From Podospora pseudocomata (taxonomy: Eukaryota; Ascomycota; Sordariomycetes; Sordariales; Podosporaceae), in NCBI RefSeq assembly GCF_035222375.1, contig NC_085887.1, forward strand, positions 843,501 to 907,500: 64,000 nt of DNA. The letters run 5' to 3'. Position numbers and translations under genes: made by a program. Shown here one piece after another: positions 44,728-55,049 of this stretch. Under the pieces are notes generated by a model. The model made no database searches. It was given only the letters and a program-made list of their open reading frames with translations, and was not told the DNA's origin. Position 1 is the first letter of the stretch. Each line of letters starts with the position of its first letter.

Positions 44728-45290
44728 CCACTCGAATCACCGAGTCGGCAAAAGCAGGAGTCGGACCTGTGCCACTGCCAAAGCAGACCCCCCAGCTTTC
44801 GTTAGGTTCAATCGGCTTGGAACTGTAGAGGGGTGGGGGGCACGCCAGCACCCACAGTGGTGGTACCCGAGATCTCAAAGGTGATCTCCGACTGCCATCG
44901 AGAGATGACAGTCGCTGCGGGCGAAGGTTCCAAAGCTCTCCCCGTGTTTCGTTGACTGGCTACGGCCCCACGAATGATGGGACGAACCGAAAATCTAAAA
45001 AAGAAGACCGGATGCTGGGGGCAAAAAAGGGGGTTGGGTGGGCTTACCTTGAATGTCTGATGTCTTGGGGACTTCGGGGGCGGCGGTGGGGGGATCTGGA
45101 GAGAGTTGCCAAGAGACTCAAACGTCAGAATCGATTCCATATGCATGGCCTGATTAGAGGGGAAAAGAAAAGGCTTGTGCAACAAAATGAAGTTCTGCAA
45201 AACATACCAGCTCGGACAGACTTGAGGCCGCAAGGGCGCGCTGCTGAGGTCGCAGGAGTGGGCGGTGGACGAGGGTCGTTATCGTGACTG
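44728..45290 (-). repeat. Dispersed small-gene family, copy 2
   Basis: Related to 20700-21545 over several hundred bp in the same orientation. CCACTCGAATCACCGAGTC occurs near 44732, GGTTCAATCGG at about 44807, the donor complement GTGGGCTTACCTTGAATG near 45038, and GCCTCAAGT before a GTATG donor near 45225. The possible minus-strand exons are one ending ASSLSEL, one starting MHMESILTFESLGNSL and ending SPRHQTFK, and a last exon NTGRALEPS...SRWQSEIT...PTPLQFQAD-stop at 44808. The intron between the first two has a clear CTCTAATCAG end. No start codon could be placed, so this copy may be decayed. Confidence 0.5.
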
Positions 45291-46830
45291 AACAATCAAG
45301 TGTTGGTATGCTTGGACAAAAAGGTAAGAAGAAAAGAGAGCAGGAGTTTGCGAGGAGAGGTTGACTTTATACCTACAATTGTGGGAATGAGAATTTGCAA
45401 GCAGCCAGACTTTGCAAGCGGGCACAAATCGCAGAAATACACCTATTCTGGGGCTTTCTGTTTGGCTCTTTTCACCTCAAGAGTTGCTCCGACCAATAGG
45501 CTGACGCGTAACCCGGATGTTGACTTTTGAAAAGGTTGCTCATGAGTTGCTCGTCTTCACCCTCTTGATACTCCGGCATATCCTGCCAGGCTCCACATCA
45601 CATCATCCCTCGCTGATTACTTCAGAGGGGTGCCTGGAGAAGCGTCTGAGGGATTTGGGTCGGTTGGGCAGTGTTCGTGATAGTTCAGAATAGGCTTAGG
45701 TAGACAGAAGGTCTGCTCAGCGGAGATGTAGGAGGGGCAGCAGTACTAGTTGAGACATCAGAAAGGAGCAAAGGCTCAAATTACCTTATGTCGAGAGAAT
45801 TCATATCTAGCAAACAGCGTCTTCGTGGAGGGTTGGGCTGGCATCAGAAGCTGAACCCTGGCGGATCAACCTGGGTGCACAGGGAGAGGACCGAAGGGCC
45901 ACAGACTGGATGCCCTGTTGGGGGGTTGTCTCATTCAGTCAGCACCCCTTCCTCTTCCCACCTCATATTATCAGATTGGAAGCGCAGGACTTCCTTCTCG
46001 CCCCTCTTCTACCCACAGTCCTTCGTCTTCCCATGACCACACTATTCCCAGCCGATACCATCGCTGCCCCTGTGCCTCCATCTTTTAGTTAACTCGGATG
46101 TATGTGTTTCTTCCTACCACGCACTACAGCCACAGCGAAACCCTTTGTTTTCATTTCCCCCCCTCCTTCACTTCCCCCTTTCTCCTCTTTTCATTTGGCT
46201 TGAATGGCGGCTGATCGTTATTGTAGCACAACAGATTGCGTTCAAAACTGAAAAGTAGAATATCCTTCCTGAATTTGACGCGACAGCATTACCAGAACTC
46301 TGGTACGGCATCCACTCTTCTCCAGGAAAATGGTCTATTCTCTCCGATGAGTTTGAACTGACAGTTTCTTTTCTGACAGCCAACTCCACGCAATACCATC
46401 GCCGATCCGATGTCCGATTCAGATCCCGATCCCGATCCCGGTTCTGATTTCTGTCTTGCTTCTTCCCATTGCTCGATCAAGATTAGACACACGGGCAGCC
46501 TATCTGGGATCTGTAAGCCGAAAGGGATTGCTGACTTTCATATGCCAAAATCTTCAGTTGGGAATGGTATGGGCGAGAGACGAGGGAGGTAACAGAGGTC
46601 AAAGAGGCCACCAAGGCCCCATGGCCATATGGCCGAAGTATTGCGTGTCCGCTCTTCCTGACATGAACAAATGGCGCTCTGCTGCAGCCGAGGTGATCTG
46701 GTTGTGGCCAACTGGGAGAACGGCTTGGGTTTCATCTCGAGTTCTAAGAAGCTATTGGTTGTAACCACCTTCTGTCAATGGTGGCTGAGGCAAAGAGAAT
46801 GAGCTCTAATCTGAGGCGAAGAGACTGAGC
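45291..46830. other. Gene-free stretch with a (GATCCC)3 run
   Basis: No gene was recognised. A GATCCC hexanucleotide repeats three times at 46422-46439, within a plus-strand frame reading SDSDPDPDPGSD that I regard as chance. A pyrimidine-rich tract lies at about 46150-46200. Confidence 0.45.
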
Positions 46831-48162
46831 TCAAGTCTGAGACGGTTCAGATTTAGCTTCAAGGTCTAGTCGCAAAAATGGAGGGAGAGAAACACCGAAG
46901 CGGTTCCAGGTTCTGTGGTCATGCTCTCGTGAAGCCCGGCGCACTAGATCATAATGTTCATCCTCCAGTATCAAAACATCTGTTGACCTGCTCGGTCCGC
47001 TCCTTTGAAACAATGCCCCCGTTGGCACTGCAGTCCATGTATGGCTTGCAACGCGACGGTATGCTCTGGAAAGCTTCCCATTTATAACGAAACTCCCTCC
47101 CGGAACAGGCTGAACATAAAGAGCCAAGAGAACCCAGCGGTTGTCACTATTTAGGATATCGCACCCAATGATCGCCATCTGAACCTTTTCCTCATCGTCT
47201 TCGGAATCGTGGATTTCGAGTACATTTTTCGGCACCCATGTGCGGTCCTCAACCAGGATTTCGACAATGTTCAAGCGTACTGACAACCCGACATTGGTCA
47301 TATAGAAAGGAGCGAGGTTGCGAGGAGCCCATAACCCAAGAGTCGGTGGGCAGGCAAATGCAGCAGGTGAACTGGCTAGAAATCCACTACTTGACACATC
47401 TTCCTTCCACACGAAAAGACTTTGGTCAAAGGACACACGCATGATCTCTTTTTGTAGCCGACGGAATGCCTTTTTGCCCCCCTCGCCATAGAGAATAGGC
47501 ATGCAAATGTTGAAGATGCCCATGAGGCTGTAGGTTATGTCTTCGCTGCGTGTGGTATGTCGCTCTGATGCCCATCCCATTCGTTCCGATATGCTCACCT
47601 CGGAGATATTGTCACGAAATAGAAGACAGGCGTCGCCAATCTTAGTGATGTTCGAGATAACGCTGACGAGGTGCCTGTTTGTGATGGGTTGCCATGTGGC
47701 GTCGAAGAATGATCTTGTCTCAGGGGCAAGGAGCTCTTGAAGGGTCCATCCGCGTGTGAACCACCGACATGGCCTTAAAACATCATCAAGCTTGACATTC
47801 GATAGGCTTCCCCAGTCAGCCATCGGTTTGGTATCGGAGAGGTAGACGAGGCAGTCTCCTGAGTCGTAGTAATACCGGTACATGGAGTTGATGGCCTCGG
47901 ATAGGTCGGCACTGTTGCGCTTGTCGATGCAGCAGGTGTCTACCCACCCATATTCGTAACCATTTTGACTTGCGAGGCGGCAAAAGTTGGTGATCTTTGC
48001 GAAACCGGTCTTGTTGGTGATGGTTTCGCGCAAGCCCTGCATCTCCACAAAGGTCACTTCCTGACTTGGGACATCCCAGGTATGGGACAGGATGGCATAG
48101 GGCGGAAGGTCATTGTCGCAGAACTCTTCTAGTTTCAAAGTGATTGTGTTGAGAAGCCACAT
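46831..48162 (-). CDS. HET-domain protein (443 aa)
   Basis: Single exon with the three signature blocks of the heterokaryon-incompatibility (HET) domain: YAILSHTWD (residues 22-30), YGWVDTCCIDK followed by SADLSEAINSMYRYY (71-99), and WFTRGWTLQELLAP (134-147). RSEDITYSLMGIFNICMPILYGEGGKKAFRRLQ completes the domain core. The C-terminal half has no recognised repeats. HET domains are found in Pezizomycotina proteins that trigger cell death when incompatible strains fuse and resemble TIR domains in fold. Whether this gene controls incompatibility cannot be known from sequence. It lies tandem to the GH2 gene, which is also on the minus strand, and looks intact. Confidence 0.92.
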   Translation of the reverse strand: MWLLNTITLKLEEFCDNDLPPYAILSHTWDVPSQEVTFVEMQGLRETITNKTGFAKITNFCRLASQNGYEYGWVDTCCIDKRNSADLSEAINSMYRYYYDSGDCLVYLSDTKPMADWGSLSNVKLDDVLRPCRWFTRGWTLQELLAPETRSFFDATWQPITNRHLVSVISNITKIGDACLLFRDNISEVSISERMGWASERHTTRSEDITYSLMGIFNICMPILYGEGGKKAFRRLQKEIMRVSFDQSLFVWKEDVSSSGFLASSPAAFACPPTLGLWAPRNLAPFYMTNVGLSVRLNIVEILVEDRTWVPKNVLEIHDSEDDEEKVQMAIIGCDILNSDNRWVLLALYVQPVPGGSFVINGKLSRAYRRVASHTWTAVPTGALFQRSGPSRSTDVLILEDEHYDLVRRASREHDHRTWNRFGVSLPPFLRLDLEAKSEPSQT

Positions 48163-48654
48163 CGTGATGGCAGATGATGATCATGTAGAGGGGTTTGTTG
48201 ATTGTTCAGGAACATTTCTCGTGCTTACGTGCGGGGAACGGGGCCCAAGCATGTGACCCAGCGGCCAATGACCTGCTACATGCATGAGGACATGCAGCCG
48301 AGCTAAAAGATTGTAACCTGCTATCAACATCAACATCATTTCTCTGTCTTGGTGCAACTTATGATCGTTAGATGGCTCTAGTGTTGAGAACCTGAATTCT
48401 TACACGAGGTTCCCTGGTATTATGCCCGTCAGGGGAGAGGTCGTCGAACAGATACAAGTTGATTATGAATGACAATTGGCAAGGCATAACGAAGGACGAT
48501 GAACAGTAAATTGCATTGAGTAGGTAGTGTGCTTGAAGCAGCCAGGTGGGTGGTTATGTACCCGTGGACCTTATGTTGGGCGCCGCCACCTGCTCCCAGC
48601 TGTCCTTGGCCTTCTCCGCCAGAAGCACACGCTGAACAGGTCACCTGGGAGCTC
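48163..48654. other. Intergenic region between HET and GH2 genes
   Basis: It contains the promoter of the HET gene and the 3'UTR of the GH2 gene, both on the minus strand. Nothing else was recognised. Confidence 0.5.
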
Positions 48655-51264
48655 CTATTCTACCTGTAGCACAACCTCCGCCGACTTGACACCATTCGCC
48701 GTGGCCGCCACTGTAATCGTCCCCGATGCTCCAACCTTTGCACGCACAATAGCCAACGCTCGTCCTCGGAACGCTTTCCTCTCCTTTGACGGGAACGCAA
48801 CCATATCAGTCGAGTCTCCATTATCCGTAGTGACAATGTCACCAGGCCCAGTGATGGAAAATGTGATGTTGGGTTCCGCGGTGGGAACAACATCGCCCTT
48901 GTCGTCCACGACAGCAACACTGACAAAAGAGAGATCCTCGCCGTCAGCTTTGATCGTCACTCGGTTTTGATACGTCGACAACCGCAACTGAGAGGCCGTC
49001 CCGGTAGTCCGAACTGTCGCATTCGCCCATTCATTCCCATCCTTGTATGTCACGACACGCACCTCTCCTGGCTGGTAGGTGACCTGGTCCCACCGGAAAC
49101 GATAGGTGTACTGCGCCTTCTTCTGTCGACCCTGCGACTTGCCGTTGACGAAAAGCTCGGCTTCGTCACCCGAAGAGTACACATGAACAGGCGTGACTTG
49201 ACCGACGCGATTGGGCCAGTTCCAGTGAGGCAGGATGTGGGCCATCTTCACGCTTGGGTTCCATCTTGACTGGTAAAGGTAGAACCGGTCCTTGGGAAAC
49301 CCAGCAAGGTCGATGATGCCAAAGTAGCTGCTCCGAGAGGAATCATATGGCGTCGGCTCTCCAATGTAATCCCAGCCTGTCCAAACAAACTCGCCCGCAA
49401 CGTACGAATACCGATCTTGTGCCACAAAGACCTTGTCAGGTGAAGCACCCCATTCCATGGCGTACAGGTCATACGAACTGACTTGTCTAGTAGTAGGATC
49501 GGCGCCAGGACCATTCGCCCGTACAATCGCGTTGTTGCTGTTCACCACTGGGAAGAGGTATGTGTCCCTGGAGCTAACCACCGACGAGCTCTCAGTGCTG
49601 AAGATCAACTTGTTAGGGAACCGTCCCCGGAAGTTCTCGAACGTTGGCGCGCCGTTTCCTTTGCCCTCTCCCTGATAGTTCAACCCGATAAGATCAACAA
49701 TCGAGACAAAGGCCGTGTCAGGCCCAGCGTTGTTCATTCCGACGGTGGACTGTCTGGTGGCGTCCTCCTGGCGAACAATATTTCGAAGACGCTCAGCTTG
49801 TGCTGCACCGTTGCTGCTTCCCTGCTCTGCGACCTCGTTTCCAAAGGACCAGGCCCAAATTGAAGGATGGTTGCGGTCACGTCGAACAAACGCTCTGAGA
49901 TCTGGCTCAGACCAGTCGGCAAAGATGGTCTGGAAATCGTTGCGAGTCTTGTGGCTGCCCCACGTGTCGAAGATCTCGTCCAGGACAAGGAAACCCATCT
50001 TGTCCGCAAGATCGAGCAGCTCAGGCGCTGGAGGATTGTGTGAGGTTCTCATCGCGTTGGTTCCCATATCCTGGAGCATCTCCAGCTGACGCCGAGCAGC
50101 CGGAATGTTGAAGGCGGCTCCCAACGACCCAAGATCATGGTGCTGGCAAACACCCTGAATGTACACGCGCTGACCGTTGACACGCAGTCCATCGCCAAGG
50201 TACTGCAGAGAGCGGATGCCGAAAGGAGTCTCGTATGTGTCTACCAGCTGGTCCCCAACGTAAAGACGGGTGATGGCAACATGCATATTGGGCTCCTGCG
50301 TCGGACGTGGACCCCAAAGCTTTGGGTTCCGCACAGTCGCTGATGCATTCACAGATGCAATAGAACCTGGGGAGACGTTGACTGTGGTGTTAGAGAAACC
50401 ACCGATCTTTGCTCCCGCCTTCCCCGAGACCGCATCGTAAGAATGAATGTCAGTGACGACCTGGACCTGACCTGCTGCGGCGGTTGATGCGCTGTTCTCC
50501 ACCTGAACAGTGAGGTCAAGCGTTGCCGTTTGAGCTGATGAGCTCCTAGTTTTGACGAAGGTACCGAACTGGCCGACGTGGATGGGGTTTACTTTGGTCA
50601 ACCAAACGTTGCGGTAGATCCCTGCACCTGGGTACCATCGCGACGACTCAACGGCTTGGTCAAGGCGAATAGCTAGCTGATTGCTTCCGGACTGCAGATA
50701 CGGAGTGAGGTCGACACGGAATGAGGCATAGCCATACGGCCATCCACCAGCGATTTTCCCATTGATCCAGACCGCAGCATAGGACATGGCGCCGTCAACC
50801 TCGAGATACACAGATTTCCCCTCGTCGCCCGGGTTGAGCGTGAACTTCTTGCGGTACCATCCAACCCCCTGGATGGGAAGACGACCCATGTTTCCTCCGA
50901 CGGGAACATTGTTGCCGACATAGAAAGGTCCTTTGACAGCCCAGTCGTGAGGCAGACTCAGGGCTTCCCACGAGTTATCATTGAAGTTTGCTTGGGTGTA
51001 GGTGACGTTGGGTGGCTCGTTGGATGGGCGCTTGGTGCGGCGGGAGGCATCATTGATGAAGTTGTTGGCTGATGGTGTAAGCCATGGCTTCAGGGTGTTG
51101 TAGTTGAGGTTGTCAGGATTCGAGGTGAAGCGTTGGAAACGCCAGTCCGCGTTCAAGCTTATTCTTTCGCGAGTTGCTGCTTGTGCGAGGACTCCAACGA
51201 TGAAAAGCACCACTGCTACCAGCAATTGCCGCACGACACTGGAGGCCGCACAGCGGGAAGACAT
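48655..51264 (-). CDS. Secreted GH2 glycoside hydrolase, beta-galactosidase-like (869 aa)
   Basis: Intronless. A signal peptide covers about residues 1-29 (LLVAVVLFIVGVLAQAA). The order is GH2 sugar-binding jelly roll (SLPHDWAVKGPF, GVGWYRKKF, VWINGKIAGGWPYGY), immunoglobulin-like domain (about 225-350), then the TIM barrel. The barrel carries GVCQHHDLGSLGAAF, MGTNAMRTSHNPP, acid/base Glu477 (SIWAWSFGNEV) and probable nucleophile Glu558 (LIFSTESS). FVWTGWDYIGEPTPY closes the barrel. C-terminal beta domains follow (ELFVNGKSQGR, a DUF4982-type region). This fits secreted fungal GH2 enzymes annotated as beta-galactosidase; specificity for beta-galactosides over beta-glucuronides or mannosides is inference. 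The likely role is breakdown of plant polysaccharide side chains. Confidence 0.9.
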   Translation of the reverse strand: MSSRCAASSVVRQLLVAVVLFIVGVLAQAATRERISLNADWRFQRFTSNPDNLNYNTLKPWLTPSANNFINDASRRTKRPSNEPPNVTYTQANFNDNSWEALSLPHDWAVKGPFYVGNNVPVGGNMGRLPIQGVGWYRKKFTLNPGDEGKSVYLEVDGAMSYAAVWINGKIAGGWPYGYASFRVDLTPYLQSGSNQLAIRLDQAVESSRWYPGAGIYRNVWLTKVNPIHVGQFGTFVKTRSSSAQTATLDLTVQVENSASTAAAGQVQVVTDIHSYDAVSGKAGAKIGGFSNTTVNVSPGSIASVNASATVRNPKLWGPRPTQEPNMHVAITRLYVGDQLVDTYETPFGIRSLQYLGDGLRVNGQRVYIQGVCQHHDLGSLGAAFNIPAARRQLEMLQDMGTNAMRTSHNPPAPELLDLADKMGFLVLDEIFDTWGSHKTRNDFQTIFADWSEPDLRAFVRRDRNHPSIWAWSFGNEVAEQGSSNGAAQAERLRNIVRQEDATRQSTVGMNNAGPDTAFVSIVDLIGLNYQGEGKGNGAPTFENFRGRFPNKLIFSTESSSVVSSRDTYLFPVVNSNNAIVRANGPGADPTTRQVSSYDLYAMEWGASPDKVFVAQDRYSYVAGEFVWTGWDYIGEPTPYDSSRSSYFGIIDLAGFPKDRFYLYQSRWNPSVKMAHILPHWNWPNRVGQVTPVHVYSSGDEAELFVNGKSQGRQKKAQYTYRFRWDQVTYQPGEVRVVTYKDGNEWANATVRTTGTASQLRLSTYQNRVTIKADGEDLSFVSVAVVDDKGDVVPTAEPNITFSITGPGDIVTTDNGDSTDMVAFPSKERKAFRGRALAIVRAKVGASGTITVAATANGVKSAEVVLQVE

Positions 51265-53244
51265 GATGAATTAGGTCTACTCTGGCCAGCACCTACCGTT
51301 CGTCTGATCTGATCAAACAATGCGGCAACATTTAACCTCAAAGTCAACCTCAGACGGAAAGACTTCATCTCCATCCTCCCCATGATCTCGACAGCAGGTA
51401 GCCGTCACGCTGGCGGCTATCATCTCAACCACTGCCTTCTATTGGGGCGCTACAATTTGTCCTTGTCAGGAGACAGTGGATAGCTGTCGGGCAGTTCCCC
51501 TCGTGGTACATCACACAATCATACCGTTGCTCTCACATGGCAAAATATTTCTCCATCATAGCCTAAGTTGCAGATCGATTCCGTTCCTGTGATACTTGTC
51601 GCCCAATCACCGCCCGGCAGAGAGTGGTACAATATTTCTCCAGTGTTTCAGTGAACGTTACCTCGAGACCCCTCCTATTTGTTGGTCACGGCCCCGCAGA
51701 TGACATGATGGACTTGGGGTGAGGTTGTACTCAAGAGCCGTTATGCCGGTCTTGGCGCGTGAGGAGATTACATGTTGCTTCGGGCCGTGCCGGACCGGAG
51801 GATGCCAATGGTGCGTAAATGTTTCGGCCATTTGAAGATGCACCGAGGACCATGGATAGAGGTAGAACACGCGGGAAATCGTTGCCATTCCTGCGGTATG
51901 GATATCTTCTCATATGGAACCTGGGTGCACGTATACGTTAGATACATCATCAGGGTGATTTGGTAGCGTAAAGACAGCTGATTTTCGAAAAGGCGCCAAC
52001 GTAGCAGATTACCTTGTTGCATATTGGTGTCTTTGGGCCATCTTCCCAGTATGACGTGAGGGATATTCCCAGCCACTTCACCGCTGAGCAATCAGCAATT
52101 GTTAAGCTTATACACTTCAAGGATATCTAGATTCATAAGTCAATGGAGATGCCCTATACACTGCTTACCTAGAGTTCGAGGTCGCCATCCCACTTGTGTC
52201 CTCATGGGTTGTAGACGTCTTGGAAGACCTCATAGAGAACCTCTCCTTCAGCGGAATCATGCGATAAGTTCGTATCAGGCATCTGACATACCTACTTGTA
52301 ATCACCCCAATAGAAAACCTACCTATCATTGACGGTGTAGCTTGCGTATAGCCATGGCCTTGACTGTTACAGAGTATATAAAATTTGCCATAGCATGAGC
52401 ACCTAGTGAAAGCAGATGGATTTAGAATACCTATTTATCTACCAAAGCCACACACTCACCAGTGCTGAATAAAAGGAAGATGGCTAGTAGCCACATAAGA
52501 GATCCAATGCGTGAGAATAAGCCGGTACACAACTAAGCATTACTATCCCCACCTCGTTTAATTAAATAAATGACACTTCAGTACACTTCTTCAAATCTTA
52601 CAAATAACTTAAAACAGATAATAACATACCTTGAGTGAAATTATGGTGGCTCCTTAGAATATAGCATCCTTTAAACCGTTAGCGTACCCATTCAAGAGGC
52701 TTTTTGCAAGAGCGTTTCCTTGGATATTACCTCGCTTAATTAAAAACCTCGATTCTAATAGTAAGGGTTTCTAATGTGCGCTAGAGCATGGCTAACGCCG
52801 TCGACTTCAAAATCGCTATCTCTATAAAACCCCTGTTGAGGGAGTCCTGATAAAGTAGAACCGGGTCAACCGTAGAAGCTCACACACGAGATACAAATGT
52901 TCAGCTTACTGACAGCATGAACTGAGGTGCTATCTATAAAAATCTGTGGTGGTGACTGCCATAAGCTCGGATGGCATCTATCATAAGCTCCACTCTCCAG
53001 ACGCCGTTGAACAGGCGCATACCCACTGGATCGATTGTCATGCGCTAAAATAAACCGACATCCTATTTCCCAGAGACTTTCATCTCATATCACGGCCCAC
53101 GTGCGAGGGCTCTCACTATGCTCGAAGCAAACTGGAAAAAAAGAGCACCCTGACCGCCGAAATTCTCCGCCATTTTCCGAATCTTTATCTCCCTCTCGAC
53201 CTCTCCTTTTTCACTCTGCAACTCCACTCTCACAGTCGTGAACC
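51265..53244. other. Long gene-free stretch, AT-rich in its right half
   Basis: The left end is the GH2 promoter. From about 52080 to 53000 the sequence is clearly AT-richer than gene regions and has no frames of note. It may be decayed repeat DNA, but no element ends were found. The last 100 bp are the amidase promoter. Confidence 0.45.
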
Positions 53245-54545
53245 ATGTTGATACCGAGCCAAAGTTGGCAGACCCACGCGGCGGAGAAGCGCGAGAGCCT
53301 TCTTGCCAGTATACCTGACGGTTGGAAGCTCTCGCCAGAGGACTTCACAAAAGCGAAAAGCCAACGCGACAACACTGGGGTTGTTCGAGAGCACTTGGAA
53401 GCCGCCGAAGCGTTGATATTAGCTAAAGACGCTCCAGATATCGTCAGTCACTTGAAGGATGGGACCTACAGTGCTGTGCAGGTCACCACTTCTTCTTGCA
53501 AAGCGGCAGCCATTGCCCACCAAATTGTAAGTCTTCCACATACCTAGGTAGTCATTCGCTCCAGAGAGATAAAAGTACGGGCATGCTAAAGTGCTCTGGC
53601 TTTTCGTAGGGCAACTGTCTTATGAAATCCTCTTTGACCAGGCCTTGGAACGTGGCCAAGGCTCTCGACGCCCATTTCAAGGAGACAGGAACGGCCTCTG
53701 GACCTCTTCACAATCTTCCAGTCAGTTTGAAGGACCAGTTCCGCGTTAAAGGCGTCTATACAACTATGGGATATGTCGGATGAATAGCCGGCAACCTCGG
53801 GATCAAGGACCCCAACCAAGCTCACAAGATGGAGAGTCTAATCACTACAAAACTCCTATCTTTGGGGACAGTGCTGTACTGCAAGGCTAGCCTCCCGCAG
53901 ACACTCCTCTTCGGCGAGACCAAAAACAACATCATCGGCGAAACATTGAACCCGCATAACCAGAATCTGTCATGTGGTGGTTCCTCCGGAGGCGAAGGTA
54001 CCCTTCAAGCCTTGGGGGCAGTATTCTGGGAGTAGGCACGGATATTGGTAGCTCGGTTCGCATTACTGCTGCGTTCAATGAAATCTTTCCCCTCAAGCTT
54101 ACGCCTGAGCGACTTTCGTACCGAGATGTCGCCAATACCAACCCCGGGCCAGAATACATACCGATCGAGTATTGGTTCCTCAGTACGTCCGTTGCAGGGC
54201 TTGAGCTTGCCCTTCGTGCTATGCTTTCCACCAAACCTTGGGAGAGGGATCCAGCAGTTGTGCCGATTCCCTTCCGTCAAGATGTCTTCGACGAATATCG
54301 GTGCCGGGCTAGAGGTGTGGAACAGCTTCAACGCCGTTAAAACTCGGAATTCTTTGGTACTTACTTGTCTTCCCACGCTCATGGACCATCAGGAAAGACA
54401 TCTCTGCTTCCTTAATATGCCTATATATAGTCATTGAAGCTATATTAATCCCTTCATGACACCTACTTACTATCTTTCAACACATATTTTCTAACCTTTG
54501 AGCCTTACCATGTCTTCATGTCTCTTCACTCTGCTTTGACCCCTA

Positions 54546-54995
54546 TGTTACGCCCCAAGCGTAATACCCCTGTACAGGAACCACTGGGTGGTACCTGTCA
54601 GAAAGAAAGGAGTCTTACTAGCAAGGAGTTCATCCTTCTGTTGGCGGTGGCCATGGTCTATTAGCGGTGGCCATGGTCTGTTGGCCGCGGCCAAAAGCAA
54701 GCAATACAAGCACACTGAGCAAGGTACAAGGATACCTCAGAAACATATGTAGATAGCTTCACATAAATAGGGGGGAGCGCCGGGCGCTCCCCGTGTCGAG
54801 GAATCTGATTCCTCATGCAAGCAATTCAAGTTCATTTGTCTACAATCTACTCTCAGTAGCTCTTTGTTAGAACAACCTGTTGTTGACAGTGAACCCGTGT
54901 CTGAGACGCTTGTCACAACCTTCGATCATCCTGTCATATTCACCTTCGGCGTACTGCCTTGCAGTCTGTATCTATTTCTGGTGCAGGTTGTAACA
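54546..54995 (+). mobile_element. Solo LTR (fossil of an LTR retrotransposon)
   Basis: A 450-bp segment starting TGTTACGCCCC and ending GGTTGTAACA, so its tips are the inverted repeat TGTTAC/GTAACA typical of LTRs. It is flanked by an identical 5-bp target duplication CCCTA (54541-54545 and 54996-55000). No internal coding region or second LTR is present, so it looks like a whole single LTR left after recombination. Ty1/copia or Ty3/gypsy origin cannot be told from the LTR alone. The intact flanking duplication suggests it is not very old. Inside, a 16-bp unit (GCGGTGGCCATGGTCT) occurs twice in tandem near 54644-54679. Confidence 0.85.
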
Positions 54996-55049
54996 CCCTA
55001 TTTACTATTCTTCATCACGTATTTAATATCTTTTATCACCTATTCACTA

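Noticed and set aside
46401-46450. SDSDPDPDPGSD-coding frame over the (GATCCC)3 run as an acidic protein
   Set aside because: A simple-sequence artefact in a short frame with no flanking coding evidence.
51980-53000. AT-rich block suspected as a RIP-mutated transposon
   Set aside because: AT-richness is visible, but no terminal repeats, coding remnants or clear CpA-to-TpA pattern could be shown by eye.
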